NCBI RefSeq assembly: GCF_012726195.1
Contig: NZ_JAASAF010000016.1
Coordinates: 1-60,335, forward strand
DNA from: Rhodococcus sp. HNM0563
GTDB taxonomy: Bacteria; Actinomycetota; Actinomycetes; Mycobacteriales; Mycobacteriaceae
Direction: 5' to 3'
Length of the DNA: 60,335 bases
Shown here: one piece after another, positions 36,508 through 44,738 of the stretch
Numbering within the stretch: the first letter of the stretch is position 1
How the letters are laid out: each line of letters opens with the position of its first letter
The notes under the pieces: model-generated
What the model was told of the DNA's origin: nothing
Databases searched by the model: none
Seen by the model: only the letters and a program-made list of their open reading frames with translations
Position numbers and translations under genes: made by a program

Positions 36508-37582
36508 CTCGCCGGAAGAAGCCGCGTTCCGTACGCGGCTGCGCACCTGGCTCGCAGAGATAGCAGGCACATTCCCCACCTCGGGCGACGAGTACTGGGC
36601 AAAGCAGGGCGAATGGCATCAAGCCCTATACGGGGCGGGATTCTTCGGTCTGTCGTGGCCGAAGGAATACGGCGGACAGGAACTCCCGCCGGTCTTCGAT
36701 GTGATCCTCGACGAGGAACTCGCGATCGCCGGTGCCCCGCCGCGGCCCAGCCTCGGCTACCTCGTGGTGGGGCTCGGACATCACGGCAGCAAAGAACTGC
36801 AGCAGCGGTTCCTGCCGGGGATGATCAACGGCACTCAGCGGTGGTGCCAGGGCTTCAGCGAACCCGGTGCGGGCTCGGACCTTGCATCGCTGACCACCAC
36901 CGCGACCCGCGACGGCGACGAATACGTCATACACGGTCACAAGATCTGGACGAGCTATTCCGATGTTGCGGATTGGTGCTTGCTTCTTGCGCGCACCGAT
37001 CCGGATGCGTCGCGGCATCGCGGTATTTCGGCATTCATCGTTCCGATGAAGCAGGACGGTATCGAGCAGCGTCCGCTCAAGATGATCAGTGGTGTCACGA
37101 AGGAGTTCGGGCAGGTTCTGTTCGACGGGGCACGAGTGCCCGCGGATCAGATGGTCGGCAACCCCGGCGACGGCTGGCGTATCGCGATGACGGTGGTCGG
37201 GCACGAACGGGAGCCGTCGACGCTCGGATTCGCCGCGCGCTACGGCAAACTCGTTCGTCAGCTCGCTGCCCGCACCGAAGGACGGCCACCCGAGGACCTG
37301 GCATGGGCGGCGGTGCAGTCCGAGATGCTGCGCCTGCACGTGCGCCGCCGGCTCTCCGAGCAGCTCGACGGAGTCAATCACGGGTCCGAGGGCTCACTCG
37401 ACAAGCTGCTCATGACCTGGGTGGATCAGTCGGTAGGACACGCCGCACTCGCTGTGGCAGGTACCCGCGACACCGAGTTGCTCGGCTCGTACATGTACAG
37501 CCGCGCACAGTCGGTCATGGGCGGTACGTCACAAATCCAGAAGAACATCATCGCTTCGCGAATCCTCGGATTGGGGGTCTGA
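36494..37582 (+). CDS. Acyl-CoA dehydrogenase, large subunit of pair A
   Basis: This 362-residue acyl-CoA dehydrogenase has the full middle domain (CQGFSEPGAGSDLASL, HKIWTSYSDVADW) and ends in GGTSQIQKNIIASRILGL. It starts at a TTG eight bases after a strong GGAGG and overlaps the small-subunit gene by 14 bp, which favours stoichiometric assembly. It supplies the SEPGAGSD flavin contacts missing from its neighbour. The pair would introduce a double bond into a bulky acyl-CoA. Confidence 0.87.
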   Translation: MDFRDSPEEAAFRTRLRTWLAEIAGTFPTSGDEYWAKQGEWHQALYGAGFFGLSWPKEYGGQELPPVFDVILDEELAIAGAPPRPSLGYLVVGLGHHGSKELQQRFLPGMINGTQRWCQGFSEPGAGSDLASLTTTATRDGDEYVIHGHKIWTSYSDVADWCLLLARTDPDASRHRGISAFIVPMKQDGIEQRPLKMISGVTKEFGQVLFDGARVPADQMVGNPGDGWRIAMTVVGHEREPSTLGFAARYGKLVRQLAARTEGRPPEDLAWAAVQSEMLRLHVRRRLSEQLDGVNHGSEGSLDKLLMTWVDQSVGHAALAVAGTRDTELLGSYMYSRAQSVMGGTSQIQKNIIASRILGLGV

Positions 37583-37583
37583 C

Positions 37584-38351
37584 ATGTACGACATGCCCGA
37601 CGAAATCGACGTCCAGGCCGACGGTCCGATGCGGATCATCACCCTCAACCGCTCCGCGGATCTCAACGCAGTCAACGATCCTCTGCACGAAGGACTTGCG
37701 CGGCTGTGGACGCAGTTGAGCGCAGACCGTAGCGCCCGCGTTGCTGTGATCACGGGTGCCGGACGGGCGTTCTCGGCCGGTGGTGACTTCGGCTACCTCG
37801 CCCAACTTGCGGAGGACCCCGACCTTCGCTCGAAGTCGATCGCCGACGGCCGCGAGCTCGTACTCGGAATGACGCGGTGCCGAATTCCGGTGATTGCCGC
37901 AGTGAACGGTCCGGCGGTAGGCCTCGGCTGCAGCATTGTGGCACTGAGCGACATGGTCTACATGGGCGAGAAGGCCTACCTCGCCGACCCACACGTGCAG
38001 GTCGGCCTGGTTGCAGCCGACGGCGGTGCGCTCACCTGGCCGCTGCAGATCAGCCTGTTGCAGGCGAAGGAGCTCGCGTTCACGGGACAGCGGATCTCCG
38101 CGCAACGAGCGCTCGAACTGGGTCTTGCCAATCATGTGGTCGAAGATCCGCTGAGCGAGGCACTCTCGGCGGCCAAGAACATCCTGGATCAGCCGCAGAA
38201 GGCGATCGAGGCGACCAAACGCCTGATCAACATCCAACTCGAACGCACGGTTCTCGCCGCGATCGACTACGCTCTGAGCGCGGAGGAAATGACCTTCCAG
38301 AGCGACGATTTCCGGGCGAACATCGCACGCCTCACCGCAGGCAAGAGCTGA
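37584..38351 (+). CDS. Crotonase-superfamily protein (enoyl-CoA hydratase-like)
   Basis: This 255-residue crotonase has the oxyanion-hole segment GRAFSAGGDF and a normal C-terminal trimerisation region. Of the two catalytic glutamates of mammalian enoyl-CoA hydratase, the second is retained (QAKELAFTG), but the first, normally in a PE motif, reads ADPHVQVG, with His in its place. Simple hydration is therefore doubtful, and isomerisation, decarboxylation or C-C cleavage are alternatives. The ATG lies one base after the dehydrogenase stop; a second ATG nine bases later is possible. Confidence 0.82.
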   Translation: MYDMPDEIDVQADGPMRIITLNRSADLNAVNDPLHEGLARLWTQLSADRSARVAVITGAGRAFSAGGDFGYLAQLAEDPDLRSKSIADGRELVLGMTRCRIPVIAAVNGPAVGLGCSIVALSDMVYMGEKAYLADPHVQVGLVAADGGALTWPLQISLLQAKELAFTGQRISAQRALELGLANHVVEDPLSEALSAAKNILDQPQKAIEATKRLINIQLERTVLAAIDYALSAEEMTFQSDDFRANIARLTAGKS

Positions 38352-38384
38352 CGGGGAGAGCGACACGGACAGGGGGCAGGTATC

Positions 38385-39278
38385 ATGCTGAGCCGTGTGA
38401 GGTCTTTGCCGCACTTCCATCGTGATCTGCGCGTCGTGGCGCTGGTGGCGCCGCGACGCGCAGTGACACCGAGAACACTCGGGGTGCTGCGTAGCCTCAC
38501 CGCGCGGATCAAAGGGGCAGATCCGGACATCCATGTCCTGGAACCCGGCGTGGCGGTGAGGTTCTTCCGTCCGCGGACCTCTGCCGGCGATGCGCCGCGT
38601 CCCGCGCTGTTGTGGATCCACGGCGGGGGTTACGTGTTCGGCCGGGCTGCGCAGGACGATGCACTGTGTCAGCGCTTCGCCGATCGGCTCGGTGTGGTCG
38701 TCGCATCGGTCGATTACCGGTTGTCGCCTGAGTACTCGTACCCGATCCCTGTGGAAGACTGTCTCCATGCCTATCGGTGGCTCGTGAACCGGGAGGAAGT
38801 GGACCCGTCGAGGATCGTGATCGGCGGTGCCAGTGCGGGTGGTGGTCTTGCTGCGGCGCTCGCGTTCGCGATACGCGACAGCGATCTGACCGAGCCCGTA
38901 TTCCAGCTCCTGGTCTATCCGATGCTCGACGACCGGACCGTCTCCGGTCCCGAGCACATGCGCATGTGGGACGGGGAGTGCAACCGCTTCGGGTGGGCGA
39001 GCTTTCTCGGAGATGCCGACGCGTCGATTGCGGCTCCGGGCCGCCGCACCGACCTGGCAGGACTTCCACCGGCCTGGATCGGTGTGGGGTCCAACGATTT
39101 GTTCGCGTGTGAGGATCGCGAATACGCCGACCGTCTCGTCGAAGCCGGAGTGCCGTGCGAATTCCACTCGGTATCGGGGGCTTTCCACGGTTTCGATTCC
39201 GTCTCCTCGCGCAGCGGTGTCGCGCGGGAGTTCTTCGACGAACAGTGTGCCGCGGTGAGCAAGATCCTGAAGGCCTGA
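38385..39278 (+). CDS. HSL-family alpha/beta hydrolase
   Basis: This 297-residue hydrolase belongs to the hormone-sensitive-lipase family of short-chain esterases. It has the oxyanion motif HGGG (79-82), the nucleophile elbow GGASAGG (Ser150), the acid in GSNDLF and the histidine in GAFHGF. There is no signal peptide, so it is cytosolic. It closes the ligase/FadE unit, 33 bp after the crotonase, and could open a lactone or ester intermediate. Assignment to the pathway rests on position only. Confidence 0.85.
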   Translation: MLSRVRSLPHFHRDLRVVALVAPRRAVTPRTLGVLRSLTARIKGADPDIHVLEPGVAVRFFRPRTSAGDAPRPALLWIHGGGYVFGRAAQDDALCQRFADRLGVVVASVDYRLSPEYSYPIPVEDCLHAYRWLVNREEVDPSRIVIGGASAGGGLAAALAFAIRDSDLTEPVFQLLVYPMLDDRTVSGPEHMRMWDGECNRFGWASFLGDADASIAAPGRRTDLAGLPPAWIGVGSNDLFACEDREYADRLVEAGVPCEFHSVSGAFHGFDSVSSRSGVAREFFDEQCAAVSKILKA

Positions 39279-39292
39279 CCATACCGACAGAG

Positions 39293-39334
39293 CGACGGCG
39301 CTTCCGAACTCCCCGGAGTCCGGAAGCGCCGTCG
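39293..39334. terminator. Bidirectional terminator between hydrolase and amidohydrolase
   Basis: Exact 14-base arms (39293-39306 and 39321-39334) enclose a further five-base stem. They fill the gap between two convergent genes. Confidence 0.8.
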
Positions 39335-39341
39335 TATCGGT

Positions 39342-40613
39342 CTACGAGTGGGCGAGTTCGTAACGCCGACGGTATTCCTGCTTGGACGTTTCACTGATGT
39401 CGACGTCCTTCGCGCGGGCCCGCAGGGCACCGACGGTGGCCTGCTCCCGCGGGGTGTGCTCGAACGGATCCCAGCCGAAGAACCGTGCGGCGTTCTCGAA
39501 GGTGACCTTGTTGATCTCCTCGTCGGTGAGCTCGGCCGCGACGAGTTCCTCCATCAGCATCTCCGGCGACCGCGGCCAGGTGGAATCCGAATGGGGGTAA
39601 TCGCATTCCCAGGCGATGGTGTCGATGCCGAGACGCTGTCGGTTGTTCAGGCCGCTGGGCTCGGTGATGTAGCACGCGAGGAAGTTGTTCTTCCACACAT
39701 CGGTGGGTGACATGCCTTTCGGGAGGAAGCTCGCGCCGGTCCAGGACTGGTTGACGATGTGGCGTTCGAGGCGGTCGAGCCAGGGTGCGACCCAGCCGAC
39801 GCCGCCTTCGCTCATCGCGACCTTGAGGTCGGGGAACTTCTGGAAAGCGCCGCTGAGCATCATGTCGGTCGCGGCGATCGTCGAGATCAGCGGGGTCAGG
39901 ACCAACATGTCGTCGAGGTTGAACGCCTCTGGTCGTTTGACCAGGCCCATGCCGCCGCCGATGTGCAGGCTGAGCACGATGTTGTGCTCGACGCAGGCCT
40001 TGAAGATCGGGTCCCAGTATCCGGATTTGAAGTCGGGGTAGCCGTCGCCGACGCCGTAGGGGGTTTCCGGGATGGAGATGGAGCGGCAGCCCATGGCGGC
40101 GAGGCGGTGGATCTCCGTGACGGATTCGTCGACGTCGTAGAACGGGATGATGCCGAGGGGGATGAAGCGTCCGGGGTAGGTGTCGGGGACTTCGCCGACG
40201 ACCCAGTCGTTGAAGGCCTTCAACGCCGCGAGGGAGAGCTTCTTGTCGGGCAGGGTGGCGAGGTGGGTGCCTGCGAAGCCGGGGAAGGTGGCGAACAGTG
40301 TGGCGGCGAGGGTGCCGTTGGCGTCCATGTCGCGCACGCGCATGTCCATGTCGTAGACGCCGGGTCGCATTTCGGCGTAGCCGGTGGGGTCCATGCCCCA
40401 TTCTTCTTTGGGCCAGGAGACGACGGCGTTGAGGCCGGAGCTACCGACGACGCTGCCCTGGAACTGCCATGCCTGAACTTCGGGGTTGCGGGGGTTAGCG
40501 GTGAGTTTGGGAGCCTGGTCCATGAGACTCTTCGGGAAATGCTTCTCGAACAGATCTGCCGGCTCGACCACGTGATCGTCGATGCTGACCATCACCATAT
40601 CGTCTATATTCAT
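39342..40613 (-). CDS. Amidohydrolase-2 family metal-dependent hydrolase/decarboxylase
   Basis: This 423-residue protein is of the amidohydrolase-2 family (TIM-barrel, relatives of ACMSD-type decarboxylases). The metal-site region near the N-terminus reads SIDDHVVEP, a histidine follows in LSLHIGGGMG, and the last acidic ligand is in WECDYPHSD. In actinobacteria this subgroup often sits in steroid and aromatic catabolic clusters, with unproven reactions. The ATG at 40613 has GAGGA; the reading frame continues far upstream without a stop, but that part overlaps the P450 gene. It lies eight bases after the P450 stop. Confidence 0.83.
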   Translation of the reverse strand: MNIDDMVMVSIDDHVVEPADLFEKHFPKSLMDQAPKLTANPRNPEVQAWQFQGSVVGSSGLNAVVSWPKEEWGMDPTGYAEMRPGVYDMDMRVRDMDANGTLAATLFATFPGFAGTHLATLPDKKLSLAALKAFNDWVVGEVPDTYPGRFIPLGIIPFYDVDESVTEIHRLAAMGCRSISIPETPYGVGDGYPDFKSGYWDPIFKACVEHNIVLSLHIGGGMGLVKRPEAFNLDDMLVLTPLISTIAATDMMLSGAFQKFPDLKVAMSEGGVGWVAPWLDRLERHIVNQSWTGASFLPKGMSPTDVWKNNFLACYITEPSGLNNRQRLGIDTIAWECDYPHSDSTWPRSPEMLMEELVAAELTDEEINKVTFENAARFFGWDPFEHTPREQATVGALRARAKDVDISETSKQEYRRRYELAHS

Positions 40614-40621
40614 CGAATTCC

Positions 40622-41968
40622 TCACTGTCGCACCGCTACCGGAGCGGCAAGTTCTTGTTCGTCGATCATGAGCTGAAGGGCGGCCAGAGTCTCGTCGAGT
40701 CCAGCTCCGATGCGCGGGCCAGGAGTGAAGGTCGCCGGGAGCTGTCGCATTCCCTGAATGACACCGATGGAGTCGTAGTGCACCGCGCCTTCCGGATCGC
40801 AGTGGAAATCCGGCATCCGATCGAGCACCGCCACGAGCATTCGCTTGAACACAGTTCGCGCCAGGTTGGATCCTATGCAGCGGTGGACGCCCAGACCGAA
40901 ACTGAAGTGCCTGTTGCCCTTGCGTTCGAGGTCGACCGTGTTGGGGTCGGTGAACAGTGCGGGGTCGCGGTTGGCCATGGCCCAGGAAAGCCACACACGC
41001 TCGCCCTCTTTCGCTTCGATGCCGTCGATCTCCATGTCCGCGGAGAAAGTGCGGCCGTCGCCCGCGGACGGGCAGAAGAAGCGTAGGAACTCCTCGGTGG
41101 CCGAATCGAGCAGCGTGTCGCGCTCGGTGCTGAGAGTTTCGCGCTGATCGGGATTCTGCGACAACCATTCGAGTGCGTGGGAGGTGAGCGCTGTCGTCGT
41201 ATCGAAGCCGCCGCCGATGAGCAGGCTGAGGACCCCGAGAAGTTCTGCGTCGTCGGGCTGCTCGCCATCGACGGTGGCCTTGGCGATCGCGTCGACCATG
41301 CCCGGGCGGGGATTCTCTCGAATTTCGTGAAGGCTGGAGAGCAGATCCAGCCCCATGCGCCGGTGCAGTTCCGCGACCCGGGTGACGTCCGGTGAATCCG
41401 GGGGCGTGTACATCGCCGCATGCACGGGTTCGCAGTACACGTCCCATTTGGCGACCGGGATACCCAGCATCGCGAGTGTGATCACCGCAGGGACGATGTT
41501 GACGAGGTCGTCGATGAAATCGATCTGCCCGGTCTCGATCTTCTCGTCCAAGCAAGCGCGGATCACTTCGTCGATGACGGGAACCCATTTCTTGACCGCG
41601 GCGGGCGACAAGTACGGATTGAGGACCGCGCGGAACTCGCGATGCTCGGGGTCGTCCATTTCGAGGATCCCGCCGCGTACGCCGGACGCCCTGACCGCAG
41701 ACGGGATCATGATCCCCTTGTATCCGCGGCGAACTCCCTTGACATCGTGATCATTCGAGATGTCCGCGGAGCGGGCGAGAGCGAATACTTGGTCACCTCC
41801 GGAAGCAACCCAGTGGCCGCCGTGGGTGTCGGACCACGCGAACGGGCAAGTGGACTGTAATTCCTCGGTGATGTCCTGGAACTTGTCGCGATAGTCGGGT
41901 GCGTGCCTGTCGAACTGAAACACGGGTTGCCTGCGCCCGACCTCGGATACAGCGTCATCAACACTCAT
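40622..41968 (-). CDS. Cytochrome P450
   Basis: This 448-residue soluble bacterial P450 has the heme-ligand loop FGLGVHRCIG (Cys364), the I-helix oxygen-activation motif GGGFDTTT, and the K-helix ExxR in EEFLRF. It would hydroxylate a hydrophobic substrate, the usual entry step into a catabolic route. No ferredoxin gene is adjacent; FprB or the KshB-like reductase might serve, but a separate ferredoxin is usually required. The gene starts at an ATG with a weak AGAGAG and is divergent from the ADH over a gap with an island operator. Confidence 0.92.
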   Translation of the reverse strand: MSVDDAVSEVGRRQPVFQFDRHAPDYRDKFQDITEELQSTCPFAWSDTHGGHWVASGGDQVFALARSADISNDHDVKGVRRGYKGIMIPSAVRASGVRGGILEMDDPEHREFRAVLNPYLSPAAVKKWVPVIDEVIRACLDEKIETGQIDFIDDLVNIVPAVITLAMLGIPVAKWDVYCEPVHAAMYTPPDSPDVTRVAELHRRMGLDLLSSLHEIRENPRPGMVDAIAKATVDGEQPDDAELLGVLSLLIGGGFDTTTALTSHALEWLSQNPDQRETLSTERDTLLDSATEEFLRFFCPSAGDGRTFSADMEIDGIEAKEGERVWLSWAMANRDPALFTDPNTVDLERKGNRHFSFGLGVHRCIGSNLARTVFKRMLVAVLDRMPDFHCDPEGAVHYDSIGVIQGMRQLPATFTPGPRIGAGLDETLAALQLMIDEQELAAPVAVRQ

Positions 41969-42074
41969 GGCTCTGCTCTCTGCTGTCTGTGGTGGGGAAC
42001 GTGGAAGTCAGATCACGCCTGACCGAACAGCCCCCGTCACGTACTCTGCAATTCAAGAATGTCCTTCCGAATGT

Positions 42075-42091
42075 GGAGAACCATAATCTCG
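42075..42091. promoter_or_regulatory. Island operator site 3 (10/14, weak)
   Basis: GGAGAAC-CAT-AATCTCG matches in 10 of 14 arm positions. It lies in the middle of the 211-bp gap between the divergent P450 and ADH genes. On its own this match would not be convincing. Confidence 0.35.
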
Positions 42092-42179
42092 AGCGGGTGA
42101 TTCTGCAAGGTTCCAGCACGGTGTCGACGTTCGATTTCCAAGGCCGGCGGCTGTCCGGTCTGCGACGAAGGGAAGCAAC

Positions 42180-43115
42180 ATGAAGGCATGGCAGTTCGAA
42201 GGAACCGGGAAGCCGATCTCACTGAACGAGGTGCCGGAACCGGAACCGGGGCACGGCGAGGTCGTCATCGATGTCAAGGCTGCCGGGCTGTGTCACAGCG
42301 ACATCATGTACATGGAGGTCGGCGAGGCGAGTATGCCGTTCCTGCCCATGACTCAGGGCCACGAGAACGCAGGGGTCATCAGCGCCCTCGGCGACGGAGT
42401 CGACGGTTGGGCACTCGGTGACATCGTCGGTGTCTGTACGTCCGGCTTCCGTTCGCCGGCCGGAATGTTCACCCCCGGCGGCATGGCCGACAAGTTCCTC
42501 GCCGACGCCCGCGACCTTGCGCGCGTACCCGAGGGGCTCGACCTGTCGCTGGCGGCGCTCGCCACCGATGCGGGTATGACCTCGTACCACGCGATCATCA
42601 AGGTGGGCGGAGCCACGGCCGGGATGAAGGTCGGCGTCATCGGATACGGGGGGCTCGGGCAGTTCGGCACGCGCGCAGCAGTTCTCGCGGGTGCCGAGGT
42701 GCATGTCGCGGAGACGAAAGAATCCGTGTGGGGTCTCGCCCGAGCGGCCGGGGTGGTCGACGTCGTGCGCGATGCGTCGGAGTGGGCCGGCCAGGGGTTC
42801 GACCTCGTGGTCGACTACGCGGGCTTCGACACCACGAACAAGGCGCTCGAGGCGATCAAGCGCGGCGGCAAGGTTGTCCAGGTCGGCTTGGGGAAGTCGA
42901 CATTCACCGTGAATACACCCACGATCCTCGGGCGTACTCTCGTGGGCTCTTTGGGCGGAACGGTGCAGGACATCGAAGAGGTCTTCGCACTTCTGCTCGC
43001 CCGCGAAATCGAACCCGAGTACACCGAGATCGGTTTCGACGAGATCGGCGAGGGGCTGGAACGCCTGCGCCGCAACGAGGTCACGGGACGACTGGTCGCG
43101 CGCTTCGGGGACTGA
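42180..43115 (+). CDS. Zinc-type alcohol dehydrogenase lacking the structural-zinc lobe
   Basis: This 311-residue medium-chain dehydrogenase has catalytic-zinc ligands in GLCHSD (Cys38) and GHE (His61, Glu62), and the NAD motif GYGGLG. It is about 35 residues shorter than typical members. The four-cysteine loop for the structural zinc is missing (the region reads VCTSGFRSPAGMFTPGGMADK). It oxidises an alcohol or reduces an aldehyde or ketone in the cytosol. The ATG follows AAGGGAAG. As a single-gene unit opposite the P450 it may act on the hydroxylated product, which is inference. Confidence 0.87.
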   Translation: MKAWQFEGTGKPISLNEVPEPEPGHGEVVIDVKAAGLCHSDIMYMEVGEASMPFLPMTQGHENAGVISALGDGVDGWALGDIVGVCTSGFRSPAGMFTPGGMADKFLADARDLARVPEGLDLSLAALATDAGMTSYHAIIKVGGATAGMKVGVIGYGGLGQFGTRAAVLAGAEVHVAETKESVWGLARAAGVVDVVRDASEWAGQGFDLVVDYAGFDTTNKALEAIKRGGKVVQVGLGKSTFTVNTPTILGRTLVGSLGGTVQDIEEVFALLLAREIEPEYTEIGFDEIGEGLERLRRNEVTGRLVARFGD

Positions 43116-43123
43116 CCGGTGAG

Positions 43124-43164
43124 GAATGAGGGCCGATCATCCCACGGATGACCGGCCCTCATTC
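43124..43164. terminator. Terminator between ADH and SDR genes
   Basis: Exact 12-base arms (43124-43135 and 43153-43164) surround an inner ATCC/GGAT stem. They lie in the 55-bp gap between the convergent ADH and SDR genes. Confidence 0.8.
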
Positions 43165-43170
43165 GACGAA

Positions 43171-43920
43171 CTACTGCTGCGGTATCAGCGTTTCCGAGCG
43201 CTGGATGGTGCCTGTGATACCGGAAGCGTCCTGCTGTCCGAGCAGAACGGCTGCGGCACCCATCGTTTCCGGCGGCTCGATCGCCTCGGGTGGAATCTGC
43301 TGCCCGCCACCGCCGGCAAGCCACCCTTCGGTGAGCACGACACGTGACGGCGACAAGCAGTTCACCGCGATGTTGTCGGACGACAGGTCGGACGCGAGAC
43401 CCGTGTAGAGGCGTTCGACGCCGGCCTTCGATACCCAGTAGGCGTTCGATCCACGGTCGATCATGGTGACGCCGGTGGTGGTCACCGCGATCATCGACCC
43501 GCCGCCCCGCGCACGGATGTGCGGGATGGCGGCCTTGGTCACGTTGAACACGCCGGTCAAGTTCACGTCGAGACAGAGTTGCCACCGCTTGAGCGGTGTC
43601 GATTCGATCGGACCCATCCACAGGACACCCGCGTTGGCGACGAGGATGTCCAGGCCGCCGAATTCACCGACCGTGGTGGTGATGGCGGCGTCGACGGAGG
43701 CCTCGTCCGCGACATTGCACTGGACCGGGATCGCCTTTCCTCCGGAAGACTTGATCTTCTCGGCGACCGCACCGATGGTGCCCGGGATCTTGCCTTCCTG
43801 TTCGGTCCGTGCGGCAACGGCCACCGCAGCCCCCGCATCAGCGAGGGCGACGGCGATCGCGGCCCCGATCCCGCGGCTGGCGCCCGCGACGAATGCGACC
43901 TTTCCGTCGAGGGGCCTCAC
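43171..43920 (-). CDS. Short-chain dehydrogenase/reductase
   Basis: This is a 249-residue classical SDR with cofactor motif GASRGIG, NAG motif (LVANAGVL) and the active-site YWVSK. The serine position is in MIAVTTTGVT, where threonines replace the usual serine, so catalysis may be altered. The start is GTG, overlapping the stop of the preceding SDR as GTGA, so the two dehydrogenases are coupled. It probably oxidises a hydroxyacyl-CoA or alcohol intermediate. Confidence 0.85.
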   Translation of the reverse strand: MRPLDGKVAFVAGASRGIGAAIAVALADAGAAVAVAARTEQEGKIPGTIGAVAEKIKSSGGKAIPVQCNVADEASVDAAITTTVGEFGGLDILVANAGVLWMGPIESTPLKRWQLCLDVNLTGVFNVTKAAIPHIRARGGGSMIAVTTTGVTMIDRGSNAYWVSKAGVERLYTGLASDLSSDNIAVNCLSPSRVVLTEGWLAGGGGQQIPPEAIEPPETMGAAAVLLGQQDASGITGTIQRSETLIPQQ

Positions 43921-44684
43921 TTCGGCGGGAACCTCAGCGCGCCGTCGAGACGAATGGTCTCGCCGTTGAGGTAGTCATTCTCGACGATCGATGCGACCAG
44001 CGTCGCGTACTCGGCGGGGCGGCCCATGCGCTTGGGATGCGGGACCTGCGGGCCCCAGTACGCCTCGAGCTGATCGCCTGCCTTGCCGTACGCGGGGGTG
44101 AGGATGGTGCCGGGGGCGATCGTGTTGACGCGGATGCCCAACGGCGACAGGTCACGCGCGGCGACGAGCGTCATACCGAGGATGCCGCCCTTGGCTGCCG
44201 CGTAGGGGAGCTGCCCGATCTGACCTTCGTAGCCGGCGATCGATGCGGTCTGCACGATGACGCCGCGCGAGCCTTCGTCGTTGAACGGATCCTGCTTGGC
44301 GATGGCCGCCGCGGCAAGGCGCATGACGTTGAACGACGAGGTCAGGTACGACTGGATGGTTTTGGTGAAGCCCTCGAGCGCCATCGGGCTGCCGTCCTTA
44401 CCGACGAGCCGTCCGCCACCTGCGGGGCCGCCGTGGCAGTCCACCGACACGCGCAGCGGTCCGAGCGACTCGGCTTCGGCGATGGCCGCGAGCACCGACT
44501 CCTCGCTACCGGCGTCGGTGTTGACGTAGCGCACGCCCAGCTCGTCTTCGAGAGCCTTGCCTGCTTCGTCGTTGACGTCTGCGACGACAACCTTGGCGCC
44601 GCCTTCATGGAGGCGGCGAACGGTGGCCTGCCCGAGGCCTCCGGTGCCTCCGACGACGATGGCTGAGATACCTGAGATCTGCAT
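43917..44684 (-). CDS. HSD10-like short-chain dehydrogenase (3-hydroxyacyl-CoA type)
   Basis: This 255-residue SDR resembles the type II 3-hydroxyacyl-CoA/17-beta-hydroxysteroid dehydrogenases. It has GGTGGLG, the insertion GGGRLVGKDGSPMALEGF, the VIVQTASIAG serine strand and the active-site YAAAK. It would carry out the NAD-linked oxidation step of beta-oxidation. The ATG has AAGGGAAA upstream. It is divergent from an AMP ligase over a 53-bp gap with an island operator. Confidence 0.86.
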   Translation of the reverse strand: MQISGISAIVVGGTGGLGQATVRRLHEGGAKVVVADVNDEAGKALEDELGVRYVNTDAGSEESVLAAIAEAESLGPLRVSVDCHGGPAGGGRLVGKDGSPMALEGFTKTIQSYLTSSFNVMRLAAAAIAKQDPFNDEGSRGVIVQTASIAGYEGQIGQLPYAAAKGGILGMTLVAARDLSPLGIRVNTIAPGTILTPAYGKAGDQLEAYWGPQVPHPKRMGRPAEYATLVASIVENDYLNGETIRLDGALRFPPK

Positions 44685-44721
44685 TCCGATTTCCCTTCTT
44701 GCAACTAAAGCTCTCGTGCTG

Positions 44722-44738
44722 CGAGAATAATGTTCTCA
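44722..44738. promoter_or_regulatory. Island operator site 4 (12/14)
   Basis: CGAGAAT-AAT-GTTCTCA matches in 12 of 14 arm positions. It fills the short gap between the divergent SDR and ligase genes, and its last base is the A of the ligase ATG. Confidence 0.6.

Noticed and set aside
40614..41588. Long N-terminal extension of the amidohydrolase-2 gene
   Set aside because: The extension lies over the P450 gene in another frame, is Arg/His-rich, and the ATG at 40613 has a good ribosome-binding site and a family-like N-terminus.
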